Source: CBDHFF01 sp965262395
GTDB taxonomy: Bacteria; Pseudomonadota; Alphaproteobacteria; Rickettsiales; Anaplasmataceae
NCBI GenBank assembly: GCA_965262395.1
Contig: OZ253531.1
Location: 186,001 to 250,000, forward strand
DNA length: 64,000 nt
Reading direction: 5' to 3'
Below, in pieces: positions 37,978 to 47,446 of this stretch. The notes beneath the pieces are model-generated. The model saw only the letters and a list, made by a program, of their open reading frames with translations. It was not told the origin of the DNA and searched no databases. Every line of letters starts with the position of its first letter. Position 1 is the first letter of the stretch. The translations under genes and the position numbers were made by a program.

Positions 37978-40050
37978 TTATCTCTTTTCTCTGTTGACGA
38001 ATTGTAGAAATTCTGCGGGTTCTAGTTCTTTTTTCTGCTTTTTTTTACTAGTTTGAAATAATAAGGCGGTTAATTTTGTGTAGTGCAGGAGTATTTCGAG
38101 CTCCGTCTTCTTATGTAGTTCCGTAGCCTCTTTTTCAGACAGTTCCATGTATTCTAGCAGATAATACATCGGAGTCTTATTGTCGATAGAACATATATAT
38201 TTATATGTGAAGAGTTTATGAAGCAATATGATTTGTTTACAAAAGTACTTACTCTCAGGTTCGTGACGATAGAATGTCTCTATTCTGTCTAGATCCCATT
38301 CTTTCAAAGGCAGGGATGAATTAAAGCTTAGTTCATAATATATCTTAGATCCAATAGTGCCCGGTCTTGTAGAAAAAGGTTGAAAATTTTGTTCTGTATG
38401 CATCACCATCGGAAGTACGCTTAAACCTGGAGCGTCGGGTCTACTTGCCGCAGCTTTTGCGCTGTTACCTTTAGATTTTCGTCTTGCATTCGCCTCCACC
38501 GCAGCTCTGCTTGGACGTGAAGCGACGGGTGAACTTCGTGTCGAAATTTTTGCGCTGCTATTTTTAGGTTCTTTTATATACTTCGCCACCTCAGCTGTGC
38601 CTGGAAGGTTTAAGCATAAGGCTAGTTTCGCAATCTCTGCGCTGCTATATTTAGGTTTTGGTCTTGCAGTCACCTCCATCTCATCTATGCCTGGAAGGCG
38701 TAAGGTTAGTGCCGGCATTACTGCACTGCTATTTTGAGATCTTTGTTGTATATGCGCCACCACCTCAGCTTTGCTTGAACTTGGAGCGACGCATGGTTTT
38801 CGTGCCGGCATTACTGCACTGCTATTTTGAGATATTTGTTGTATATGTGCCGCTATCTCAGCTCCGCTTAAACTTCGTGCGACGGGTAAACTTCGTGCGA
38901 AATCTCCTGGATAATAATTAGTAAATTTAAGTATTTCTACTTCGCTCTGCGATTCTTTTGTTACACCTGCCCCAGTGTTCGGAGTTGCTGCACTGCTATA
39001 TTTAAATCTTTGTCTTGTATCCGCCACCACCGCAGGTCTGCTTGGACGTGAAGCGACGAGTGGTCTTAGTGCCGCAATTTTTGAGCTGTTACCTTTAGAT
39101 TTTTGTCTTGCAGCCACCACCTCAGCTCCGCTTAAACCTCGGGCGACGAGTGGTCTTAGTGCCGCAGCTTTTGCGCTGTTATCTTTAGATTTTTGTTTTG
39201 CAGTCACCACCACCTCAGCTTTGCTTAAACTTGGAGCGACGAGTGGTCTTAGTGCCGGCATTACTGCGCTGTTACCTTTAGATTTTTGTCTTGCAGCCGC
39301 CACCACCTCAGCTTTGCTTAAACTTGGAGCGACGAGTGGTCTTAGTGCTAAATTTGTTGGATTATCATTAGTAGATCTTAGTATTTCTACTTCGCTCTGC
39401 GATTTTTCTGTTACATCTGCACCAGTGTCAGTGAATCGAGATTTGGATGGCTCTCCTTGCGCTGGCAGAAAGGCTGACATATTCTGACTTGGCTGCAGCC
39501 AGCCCTGGGCTTGGGTTGTAGCACTTTGAGTCGACGGCATATACTGGTTATTTGGCGCTACCGAGCTCTGCTGAGATCCTGAAAAACCTGCTGCGTCGTC
39601 CATCCTTCTGTGTTTCACAGCGCTTTCTCCGGCATCCGCATCATTAGGAGATTTACGCTTTCTTGTGCTAGCTGTCTGTGCGAATAAATTATCCTGCAGC
39701 CAGCCCTGGGCTTTGGTTGTAGAACTTTGAGCCGACGGCATATACTGATCATTTGGCGCTACCGAGCTCTGCTGCAACCCTGAAAAACCTGCTGCGTCGT
39801 CCACCCTTCTGTGTTTCACAACACTTTCTCCGGCATCCGCATCATTAGGAGATTTACGCTTTCTTGTGCTAGCTGTCTGTGCGAATAAATTATCCTGCAG
39901 CCAGCCCTGGTCTTTGGTTGTAGAACTTTGAGCCGACGGCATATACTGGTTATTTGGCGCTACCGGGATTTGCTGAGATCCTGAAAAACCTGCTGCGTCC
40001 TGATCATAATTTGCCGGATAAGACGGCGTGCTAACTATTGTTTCAGGCAT
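37978..40050 (-). CDS. Locus A, central fragment with NLS-like repeats (690 aa)
   Basis: Not recognised by family. The ATG at 40050 is the first usual start, but the frame is open back to 40386 through more repeat units, so it is probably an internal piece of a longer gene. Residues 18-150 hold two and a half copies of a 67-residue unit. Two of them contain a classical bipartite basic motif, RKRK - 12 residues - KHRR (residues 63-82 and 130-149). Then come about nine degenerate 31-residue units of the type ALRPLVAPSLSKAEVV...KSKGNSA (DNA about 38440-39390). The last 150 residues are helical and continue into the fragment at 37973 after a frameshift. The signals and composition suggest a secreted protein directed to a host nucleus (inference). 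Confidence 0.62.
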   Translation of the reverse strand: MPETIVSTPSYPANYDQDAAGFSGSQQIPVAPNNQYMPSAQSSTTKDQGWLQDNLFAQTASTRKRKSPNDADAGESVVKHRRVDDAAGFSGLQQSSVAPNDQYMPSAQSSTTKAQGWLQDNLFAQTASTRKRKSPNDADAGESAVKHRRMDDAAGFSGSQQSSVAPNNQYMPSTQSATTQAQGWLQPSQNMSAFLPAQGEPSKSRFTDTGADVTEKSQSEVEILRSTNDNPTNLALRPLVAPSLSKAEVVAAARQKSKGNSAVMPALRPLVAPSLSKAEVVVTAKQKSKDNSAKAAALRPLVARGLSGAEVVAARQKSKGNSSKIAALRPLVASRPSRPAVVADTRQRFKYSSAATPNTGAGVTKESQSEVEILKFTNYYPGDFARSLPVARSLSGAEIAAHIQQISQNSSAVMPARKPCVAPSSSKAEVVAHIQQRSQNSSAVMPALTLRLPGIDEMEVTARPKPKYSSAEIAKLALCLNLPGTAEVAKYIKEPKNSSAKISTRSSPVASRPSRAAVEANARRKSKGNSAKAAASRPDAPGLSVLPMVMHTEQNFQPFSTRPGTIGSKIYYELSFNSSLPLKEWDLDRIETFYRHEPESKYFCKQIILLHKLFTYKYICSIDNKTPMYYLLEYMELSEKEATELHKKTELEILLHYTKLTALLFQTSKKKQKKELEPAEFLQFVNREKR

Positions 40051-40469
40051 GAGCCATGGATTGTCGTTTGATATTTCATAACTCGATTCGGCATTCCCCT
40101 CATCATAAAATTGTCCGTTATATGACCCTAATGCAAACTGGTCTAAATCGAATTGATTGCCTGACCCTGATGCAGAATTTCCTAAACTGAACTGATTGCC
40201 TGCTGCGTCACATGATGACGGAAATTGTCCTAAACTGAACTGATTGCCTGCTGTGTCCCATAATGACGAAATATTTTCTAAATCGAATTGATTGCCTGAC
40301 CCTGATGCAAATTGTCCTGAGCCGAACTGATTATCTGATTCTGAATTTTCTAAACTGATTGCCTGCCCATAATGACGAAATATTTTCTAAATCGAATTGA
40401 TTGCCTGACCCTGATGCAAAATTTCCTAAACTGAACTGATTGCCTGCTGTCCCATGATGACAAAATTTC
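40051..40469 (-). pseudogene. Locus A, frame-shifted repeat segment
   Basis: Between the N-terminal and central fragments the minus strand keeps coding GNQFSLGQFPSSxDAAGNQF-type units. The frame is open from 40386 into the central fragment, and out of frame between 40387 and about 40530. The end of the N-terminal fragment (AQDNFRHHITQQAINSV) is the same DNA motif read one frame off. Repeat-mediated deletion explains the break. Confidence 0.7.
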
Positions 40470-41267
40470 CTAAACTGAATTGATTGCCTGCTGTGTTATA
40501 TGATGACGGAAATTGTCCTGAGCCGAACGGAATAATGACGAAATATTTTCTTCGAATTGATTGCCTGACCCTGATGCAGAATTTTGCTGATTGCCTGTGT
40601 GTGAGCCATATGATGACGGAAATTGTCCTGAGCCGAATTGATTATCTGATTCTGATGCAAAGTTAAATTGTCCTTCTGTTGAACCTGAATAGGTTGCTGT
40701 GCCATATAATGACGGAAATATGTCTGAGCCGAATTGACTGTCTACCGCTGATGATGTAAATTCTACCGCTGAACCTGGATCGTCTGCTGCGTCATATAAT
40801 GATGCAGATAGTTCTGATGAGGTTACTATATTGGTTGTAATATCGCTAATATATTGTGTTTTTCTTCCACCAGAATAAATATCAAATACGCCATTGATCC
40901 TCATTACATCCTTGTTTCCAGAATGTTTATCTATTAGTGTCAATAGCAATTCTATTTTTGATTTATTGCCTACTCTTTTTATAGATCCATTCATTACTCT
41001 TTCTATATCCATGCGCTCTGATTGCTTATTGCATCCAACCTTTACGGACACTTCCTTCATTGAGCCTTCCTTGTTGGGCATATGAGCTTCTATGTTCATA
41101 CTAAGTATAGTATAATAACTACTAATATATTCTCTATTATAACTTAACTTTATAAATATCTTTATGTCACCTTGATTGTCGGGGTCTGCTCCTGCCTCCG
41201 CAGGTTCCATCGTAATAGATGCCTCTGCTTTGGTTTGTGTGTTCAATGCACATACAATTTTATCCAC
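40470..41267 (-). CDS. Locus A, N-terminal fragment (265 aa)
   Basis: Starts with GTG GAT, as does the paralogue at 47341, behind a duplicated promoter. Residues 1-155 form a beta-rich domain similar in layout to the paralogue's N terminus (for example VMNGSIKRVGNKSKIELLLTL against LKVEGLIEKGEKESTIALRI). Residues 160-245 are Ser/Gly/Gln/Asn-rich imperfect repeats (FGSGQFPSSYG, SGSGNQF). The last 20 residues are frame-shifted repeat. With the fragments at 37978 and 37035 this makes one ancestral gene of about 4.2 kb. Whether the truncated product has a role is unknown. Confidence 0.65.
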   Translation of the reverse strand: MDKIVCALNTQTKAEASITMEPAEAGADPDNQGDIKIFIKLSYNREYISSYYTILSMNIEAHMPNKEGSMKEVSVKVGCNKQSERMDIERVMNGSIKRVGNKSKIELLLTLIDKHSGNKDVMRINGVFDIYSGGRKTQYISDITTNIVTSSELSASLYDAADDPGSAVEFTSSAVDSQFGSDIFPSLYGTATYSGSTEGQFNFASESDNQFGSGQFPSSYGSHTGNQQNSASGSGNQFEENISSLFRSAQDNFRHHITQQAINSV

Positions 41268-41273
41268 TTCTTT

Positions 41274-41370
41274 TCATATCAAATTAGATCATTATTGTCT
41301 AATATTATAATATTAATTGTTCTATTTTGCAACCAATTGTGGGATAAAGATTAAATCGTTAACTATAATT
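41274..41370. repeat. Duplicated upstream region, copy at locus A
   Basis: About 97 bp matching 47351-47446 with roughly ten differences. It covers the leader, promoter and about 40 bp upstream of it (ending TTAAATCGTTAACTATAATT). Confidence 0.9.
41304..41332 (-). promoter_or_regulatory. Promoter of locus A, conserved with locus B
   Basis: On the minus strand TTGCAA (41327-41332), 17 bases, TATAAT (41304-41309). It lies within a block (41274-41370) nearly identical to 47351-47446 upstream of locus B. Confidence 0.8.
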
Positions 41371-42739
41371 AGAATCTTCCTTAAAAATACGGTAAAACTA
41401 CATTGAATTTAACTTGAATTAGTCCCGTTTGCGGGAATCTTCCTTAAAAATACGGTAAAACTACATTGAATTTAACTTGAATTAGCCCCGTTGGTCCTTA
41501 AGTTCTCAATGCTAGCCTCTTTCAAGATGCGAGAGTAGGCCCTTTTGAGCTCTCAGAAAGGAATTAAAGAAAATATTGGAGAAATATTATAAGAAAGTAC
41601 AATCATGTGTAGAAGAATTAAAAAATAATAAGTCTCCCCTATTAGAATCTATTAAAGAATTAGAGCTATAATTAAAAAAATTGAAATCAATAGTAGATGA
41701 TGTAGTTAAGCTTAAGAAAATGTATAGAATATTGCAGAGAGTTATGATGGGCTTTAAGGAATTAGAGCTATAATTAAAAAAATTGAAATCAATAGTAGAT
41801 GATATAGCTAAGCTTAAGAAAATGTATAGAATATTGCAGAGAGTTATGATGGAATTAAAAAACGATTAATCAGAGCCAGTACAATCACTAGGTACACCTG
41901 AATAATAGTAATTTGAATCTCTGAGGATGTATTTGAGACTATACGCAAGATGTTCACGGATATTATTATAGATAATATCCAAAAATCATCTGCCAAAATC
42001 ATCTGCCAAAATCACCAATGCTATTAAAAGATTATCAGGACAGTTTATAAAATTTGACTCCGACTATAAATACTAAATATAATTAGGATTATTAAACATA
42101 CACAGAGCATTTTGACAATGCATTCTTAGTCATTCAGAAAGATGGAAAACAACTAAACTTACCAAGGCTGGCTAAGGAGTTGTGTTGATTACATCATTGT
42201 TATTAGTGGAAGGCATACGAGAGCTATAAAATAAAAAAGAGGAACAACCATGCAGTATTGTTAATAACTGAATCAGAGATGCACTTACGTCTGCACGGAA
42301 AGCATAAGCTGAGATAAACGATATTGCTAAATGAATGAATCAGAGATGCACCTACATCCCCAATGGCAGTATGAGTTAAGCGATAGATACACCGAATATC
42401 AAGTAATTTATATCAAACATTCTGTGACAATGATTGGTATGAGATATGCTGAGAATATATATAGAATTAGTCAAACCTCAGGAAAGTAAGGGAATGTGAA
42501 CGAATAAACTATAGAGTTTTTCAAGGAATTATAGCTAATAACCAAAAATGATAAATTGAATTCGCCAAGATCCTAGAAATGACATTATTCATATAATGCA
42601 GTATTCTTTGCTGATCATTAGCCCTTTTAGCTGATTTTTGAATGAGATTCAAGTTCAGTTATTATATATTCTAATTCCTTATCTAAATTTCATACTACAG
42701 GAGATTCAGGGAAAGGAAGGGCATAGGCAACTAATGGTT
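41371..42739. other. Gap between the paralogues, mostly decayed coding sequence
   Basis: It contains a two-copy repeat of about 65 bp (near 41371-41434 and 41435-41497, GAATCTTCCTTAAAAATACG), a coiled-coil pseudogene (41546-41869), further plus-strand coding-like pieces with stops to about 42560, and near 42690-42739 a decayed extra copy of the C-terminal repeat of locus B. Confidence 0.6.
41546..41869 (+). pseudogene. Decayed coiled-coil gene with internal duplication
   Basis: One plus-strand frame reads as a charged helical protein (RKELKKILEKYYKKVQ..., LKKLKSIVDDVVKLKKMYRI) interrupted only by two TAA stops. A 94-bp block is duplicated with a 102-bp period (41657-41750 and 41759-41852), and the TAA is at the same codon in both copies, so the stop predates the duplication. 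Further coding-like sequence (AIKRLSGQFIKFDSDYKY) follows near 42018-42075 in another frame. Confidence 0.55.
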
Positions 42740-45700
42740 CTATAATAGGATAGGAAGTGCTGCCAGCACAGGAGGCGGGGTGCCTTCTTGTGTCATAGGC
42801 TCTGATTCTTCATCACAAGCTGCTCGCATTACAGGAGATTGAGTGCGAGGAAGAGCAGGGGCAACTAATGGTTCTATAGTAGGAGATGCTGCCAGCACAG
42901 GAGGCGGGGTGCCTTCTTGTGTCATAGGCTCTGATCCTTCATCACAAGTTGCTCGCATTACAGGAGATTGAGTAGAAGGAAAGCCAGGATCCTTAGATCG
43001 TTCTTCCCATATTGCAGTTCCATTAATCTCGAGGAGTGCTTGTGTATCAATCTTTTTGCCGTCTTCTAAGTATTTATCAAGGATTTGATTTATTAATAAT
43101 GGGATAAATTCTGTTCTTATTATTTCACACAATGCTTGAATTTTTTGATTATTATTTGCCGTCGTATGGCTATTTTCTGGGTATTCAATGTTATACCTAA
43201 GGAGTGCAATCTTCCGCGACACAGACCTATATACTAAGATAAATGCTTCTAAAATCACAACGCCTGATTTTATCGTGTAAATAGTTGTAAACTTCTCCTT
43301 TATTGTACACAGTTGCGTTATAGTAGTATCAATGGCAGTTTCCTCTTTAGCCCTCATATGATGATTTTCATGCTTATGATCATCGATATAACTACGCAAT
43401 AATTGATCGGTCTTCAGTTTTTTATCTGCCTTACCACTTAATAATATGCTGCCATTGTAATCCTTGAGGCTAGCTATACGGAAATCATTCCAATTTATTA
43501 CTAATGGTTGCCTTGTTTCCTCTTCATTTGACAGCTTCAGTATCGCCCGGAGTAATTGCTTAGTTATCATCTTATCTTCAGTAGGTTGTGTATTAGTTGG
43601 TAAATACCTACTGAATAGTTCATTGAATACAGCGGGTATAAAATATTCTTTTAGTAAGAACATGCTTAGAGGAATCACGTGGTGTAATAATACATTTCTG
43701 TAATATGCCTGAAGCTCTATGGTACGGCGAACATGTGAGTGGATTATGAGTGCCTCCTGAAAATAACCCTGATTACTTGATTCTTCTATGCCTTGTGGAG
43801 TGTCAGGTGATTTGTTTGTAATGCTAAGTCGTGCGCCCTTGATGCAGTAGTGCATTAATACTAGAAAGTGCCTCATCACCTTGATTGTTTGAGGTGCATC
43901 TAGGGCATTAATCATTTCTTCGGGAAGTTTCTCATAGTTTTGGAAGGGCTCTAGCGGACAGATTTTTAGGAAATTAGATATTTGAATAGATAATATAGCC
44001 TGATCTAGACGATACCTTATTCCTAATCTTTGTAATATCTTATAATGTGCTAAAGAATCACGTTTTAAGTCTTCTGAGGTGTATTTAGGATTATTATCTA
44101 TAAATTCCTGATATACTTCCTGTATCTCTGTTATTCTCCTTTCCTCTACATTCTGTGTGTGTTGTACCCTTTGCTGCCTTCTGCCTTCTGCTTTACTGGC
44201 TTCTGATCTATTGCAGACACCTCGTTTTGCAGAAGATTGCTCTGATTTGAATTCTAAGTTGCTCTTCTTACTGCGTTTTGCATCATTCGTACCTTCACTG
44301 CATAGAGACTTTCGTTTTCGTGAGCAAGGTTCTTCAGAGACTAGATCTTCTGATTCTGGCGGGGGGAACTTTATATTCCTAGTTTTGCTTACTGAGACAA
44401 CCAGAGCTGAATTACTTTCTTTCCTCGTCTTTTTGACAGTGCGTCTCGCGGAAACTTGCTTTGACCCGGGTTTTGCATCATTACTCTTACTGCGTTTTGC
44501 ATCATTCGTACCTTCACTGCATAGAGACTTTCGTTTTCGTGAGCAAGGTTCTTCAGAGACTAGATCTTCTGATTCTGGCGGGGGGAACTTTATATTACTA
44601 GTTTTGCCTACTGAGACAACCAGAGCTGAATTACTTTCTTTCCTCGTCTTTTTGACAGTGCGTCTCGCGGAAACTTGCTTTGACCCGGGTTTTGCATCAT
44701 TACTCTTACTGCGTTTTGCATCATTCGTACCTTCACTGCATAGAGACTTTCGTTTTCGTGAGCAAGGTTTCTCAGAGACTGGATCTTCTGATTCTGGCGG
44801 GGGTAACTTCATATTATGAATTTGGCTTATTGCGACAGCCTTAGCTCGCTGTAGCTCAGATCCTAACTTGGTATGAAGATCAAAACCCTTTATATACTCT
44901 ATAAATTTACTCTGCAATAACGTAGTTATTATGGCCTCTTGATAAATTTGTACATATATATTTTTGAATAGTTTTTCAATTGTTGAACCACTTGTAATAG
45001 TGTGCTTGGGTTCTTTTATATTTTCTTCATACACAACTAACATTTTTTCCAATTGAATAGGTATAAAATAATCTTCTAGTAAGAATATAATTTGAAAGAT
45101 TATATAATCATCTGTTATATTGCGGTCACGCTTAATCACATTTCGAAAAGCATACATGATATTATTCATATCGCCTATAGCATCCTTGATTCTACAAAAA
45201 AGCTTCTTACTTTCTTCTACTTCGTGCGTAATTCTTGATAGTATAATTTTGTCAGTGCTAAGCATGCCCATTAGCTGCAGATAGTGATGGATCCTTATGA
45301 TTTTCCTCTCGCTGATTAGCTTGTTGAACTCTCCTGGGCCGGCTGGATCGTTCATAATGTCTTGAAGTGATCTGTTATGTATCTTGAAATAATCTAACAG
45401 ATCCTCTTCTATATAATGGCATATGGCAGCATATATTTCGTTCCTCTTCTTAGGTATTCGTTCGTCTTTTTTCACTGGGTGGAATGTCATGCCTTTTGGA
45501 AAGGGTTTCACGCACACACCTCGAGGCAGAGCTGAGATTTCTAATGCCCTCAGAGGGAGTCCCACGTCTTGGGTTGATTTTTTTGGACGGGATGCCACGC
45601 TTTGAACCCGAGCTGGGATCTGCAAATAGGGTATTACGCCTTGAGCCAGATCTGAGATTTTTACCGTTATCGGAAGGAGTCCCACGTCTTGGGTTGATTT

Positions 45701-47341
45701 TTTTGGACGGGATGCCACGCTTTGTTGAGTTGATCTTTTTGATTTAACCGAATCGAGAGCGACATCTTGAGCCAGATCTGAGATTTTTGTATTGGTGTGC
45801 ACCCTCTTATTTTTAAGTTTCTGTTCTCCTGTTTTTACTAAAGGGGGTGCCATGTTTGGAGCCAGAGCTGAGATTTTTAATGCCCTCAGAGGGAGTCCCA
45901 CGTCTTGGGTTGATCCTTCTGGACGGGATGCCACGCTTTGAACCCGAGCTGGGATCTGCAAATAGGGTATTACGCCTTGAGCCAGATCTGAGATTTTTAC
46001 CGTTATCGGAAGGGGTATCACGATTTGAGCCTGAACTGAGGTTTCTACTGCCATTAGAGGGGGTGTCACGTCCATAATCTGGTCTATCGTCTGCAACTCT
46101 GGATTGCCTGATTCTTGTATTTTATTGACAGAATCGGTCATGGGAACCTGCTGTGACACGGGTGTTGTGTGACTCACTTGGCATCCTGCACTGATTATGT
46201 CCGGATCATTATGAATTCCTCTGCTTGTAGATGTGAACGTAGAAGAGAGTGAGATATTCCCAGTTTTGCTGCTCAGATAGGGTGTTGCGCCATCATCATT
46301 TAGTTTAACTGTCACGCATTCTGAATCATCTTCTGGCGTTCCATGAAATGATGCTAGAGGTTCGTCATTATCTTTGTTGTCTGAACCTCTGGTTGGAGCG
46401 ATTTCTGCGTTGACAGCAGGCTGACCATAGTCCGTATGAGGCTCTAATGAAGGAATTTGCGAGTATGCTGTTCCCGTAGTCAGTGGGTAGAATGAATATC
46501 CATAGTTTGAAGCTGGTGCCTCCATTAAGTGAGAATATGGTAAAAGTTCCCGATTTGCGTAATTATAATCTGGTGCAAATGTCCAATCATCATCTGGTGC
46601 AAATGTCCAATTATAATCTGATTTAAATGTCCAATCTTCAAATTCCCCATCTCCAAAACCAGGGCTTAACATATCGCTGAGTCCTAGGTTCCCACTGGCA
46701 GAGGTTCCTAAGTTTGGTTCCATCAACTGTATAAAACTTAGGTCTCTTCCTTCTGGTTCTTGTGGAATTTCGAACACTGATAGCATATTTGCTAAATCCA
46801 AGTCTTCTTGTGGAGCTTCGACCGCTTGTAGCATATTTGCTAAATCCAAGTCTTTGTTTTCTGATTCTTGTGGATTTTCCGCTCCTTCTGAATCTGGATT
46901 TAAGGCTGTTGTGCCTACTGGATTATTCATCTCTCCGAGTGATATTTCAACGTTTTGAATATGGATCCAATCAAATTTAATATTATCAAGTGTACCTTGG
47001 ATTTGGATTGTAAAACCTGGAGCATCAGTGCTGTCTCCCGGCAGGATCCTCAGTGCTATTGTTGATTCTTTTTCTCCTTTTTCTATCAATCCTTCTACTT
47101 TTAGATCTAAATTTATGAATGATGAATGTTCATTTATATCCGATATATACTTGCCGACCACCTTTTTCCTATCGGTAATCGTACCTTTTGCACTGATGGC
47201 ATGAGGATGAGCATTCTCTGTTTCAGAGATTAGTATCACTATATTCACGGGTTCTACATTTTGGTCTGTTTGTCCTGATTCCCTCTCAAAACATGCCTTT
47301 ATCACGGGATTTTTGGCTAGTAGAGATCTCAGACTATCCAC
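42740..47341 (-). CDS. Locus B: large repeat protein with NLS-like motifs (1533 aa)
   Basis: Not recognised. Start is GTG 47341 (MDSLRSLLAK) behind GAGGGA. Residues 1-150 are a beta-rich domain shared with locus A and the 33519 protein. Residues 160-330 are acidic and aromatic (repeated DWTFAPDYN). Residues 440-620 hold repeats of the type ITVKISDLAQGVIPYLQIP and RPKKSTQDVGLPL. A helical domain follows (DDYIIFQIIFLLEDYFIPI). Then come three tandem 73-residue repeats (219 bp, about 44272-44815), each with a bipartite basic motif RKRK - 10 residues - KRSK and a basic patch ARRTVKKTRK. A second and third helical domain carry VIPLSMFLLKEYFIP and IIRTEFIPLLINQIL. The end has two 37-residue repeats (QSPVMRATCDEGSEPMTQEG). 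Likely a secreted, host-nucleus-directed protein (inference). No catalytic motif. Confidence 0.78.
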   Translation of the reverse strand: MDSLRSLLAKNPVIKACFERESGQTDQNVEPVNIVILISETENAHPHAISAKGTITDRKKVVGKYISDINEHSSFINLDLKVEGLIEKGEKESTIALRILPGDSTDAPGFTIQIQGTLDNIKFDWIHIQNVEISLGEMNNPVGTTALNPDSEGAENPQESENKDLDLANMLQAVEAPQEDLDLANMLSVFEIPQEPEGRDLSFIQLMEPNLGTSASGNLGLSDMLSPGFGDGEFEDWTFKSDYNWTFAPDDDWTFAPDYNYANRELLPYSHLMEAPASNYGYSFYPLTTGTAYSQIPSLEPHTDYGQPAVNAEIAPTRGSDNKDNDEPLASFHGTPEDDSECVTVKLNDDGATPYLSSKTGNISLSSTFTSTSRGIHNDPDIISAGCQVSHTTPVSQQVPMTDSVNKIQESGNPELQTIDQIMDVTPPLMAVETSVQAQIVIPLPITVKISDLAQGVIPYLQIPARVQSVASRPEGSTQDVGLPLRALKISALAPNMAPPLVKTGEQKLKNKRVHTNTKISDLAQDVALDSVKSKRSTQQSVASRPKKSTQDVGLLPITVKISDLAQGVIPYLQIPARVQSVASRPKKSTQDVGLPLRALEISALPRGVCVKPFPKGMTFHPVKKDERIPKKRNEIYAAICHYIEEDLLDYFKIHNRSLQDIMNDPAGPGEFNKLISERKIIRIHHYLQLMGMLSTDKIILSRITHEVEESKKLFCRIKDAIGDMNNIMYAFRNVIKRDRNITDDYIIFQIIFLLEDYFIPIQLEKMLVVYEENIKEPKHTITSGSTIEKLFKNIYVQIYQEAIITTLLQSKFIEYIKGFDLHTKLGSELQRAKAVAISQIHNMKLPPPESEDPVSEKPCSRKRKSLCSEGTNDAKRSKSNDAKPGSKQVSARRTVKKTRKESNSALVVSVGKTSNIKFPPPESEDLVSEEPCSRKRKSLCSEGTNDAKRSKSNDAKPGSKQVSARRTVKKTRKESNSALVVSVSKTRNIKFPPPESEDLVSEEPCSRKRKSLCSEGTNDAKRSKKSNLEFKSEQSSAKRGVCNRSEASKAEGRRQQRVQHTQNVEERRITEIQEVYQEFIDNNPKYTSEDLKRDSLAHYKILQRLGIRYRLDQAILSIQISNFLKICPLEPFQNYEKLPEEMINALDAPQTIKVMRHFLVLMHYCIKGARLSITNKSPDTPQGIEESSNQGYFQEALIIHSHVRRTIELQAYYRNVLLHHVIPLSMFLLKEYFIPAVFNELFSRYLPTNTQPTEDKMITKQLLRAILKLSNEEETRQPLVINWNDFRIASLKDYNGSILLSGKADKKLKTDQLLRSYIDDHKHENHHMRAKEETAIDTTITQLCTIKEKFTTIYTIKSGVVILEAFILVYRSVSRKIALLRYNIEYPENSHTTANNNQKIQALCEIIRTEFIPLLINQILDKYLEDGKKIDTQALLEINGTAIWEERSKDPGFPSTQSPVMRATCDEGSEPMTQEGTPPPVLAASPTIEPLVAPALPRTQSPVMRAACDEESEPMTQEGTPPPVLAALPILL
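44272..44815. repeat. 219-bp in-frame tandem repeat in locus B
   Basis: Three near-identical copies; TGCGTTTTGCATCATTCGTA starts at 44272, 44491 and 44710. Each codes one NLS-like bipartite basic motif. Confidence 0.93.
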
Positions 47342-47350
47342 TATTTTCCC

Positions 47351-47446
47351 TCATATCAATTAGATCATTATTGTCTAATATTATACTGTTAATTGTTCTA
47401 TTTTGCAACCAATCATAGAATAAAGGTTAAATCGTTAACTATAATT
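47351..47446. repeat. Duplicated upstream region, copy at locus B
   Basis: Counterpart of 41274-41370. It shows that the paralogues arose by duplication including their control region. Confidence 0.9.
47380..47408 (-). promoter_or_regulatory. Promoter of locus B
   Basis: On the minus strand TTGCAA (47403-47408), 17 bases, TATAAT (47380-47385). The spacer differs from locus A only at a few bases next to the -10 box. Confidence 0.8.

Noticed and set aside
38975..39487. 170-codon open frame on the plus strand
   Set aside because: Antisense shadow of the 31-residue repeats of locus A.
44157..44819. 220-codon open frame on the plus strand
   Set aside because: Antisense shadow of the 219-bp repeats of locus B; no ribosome site and biased composition.
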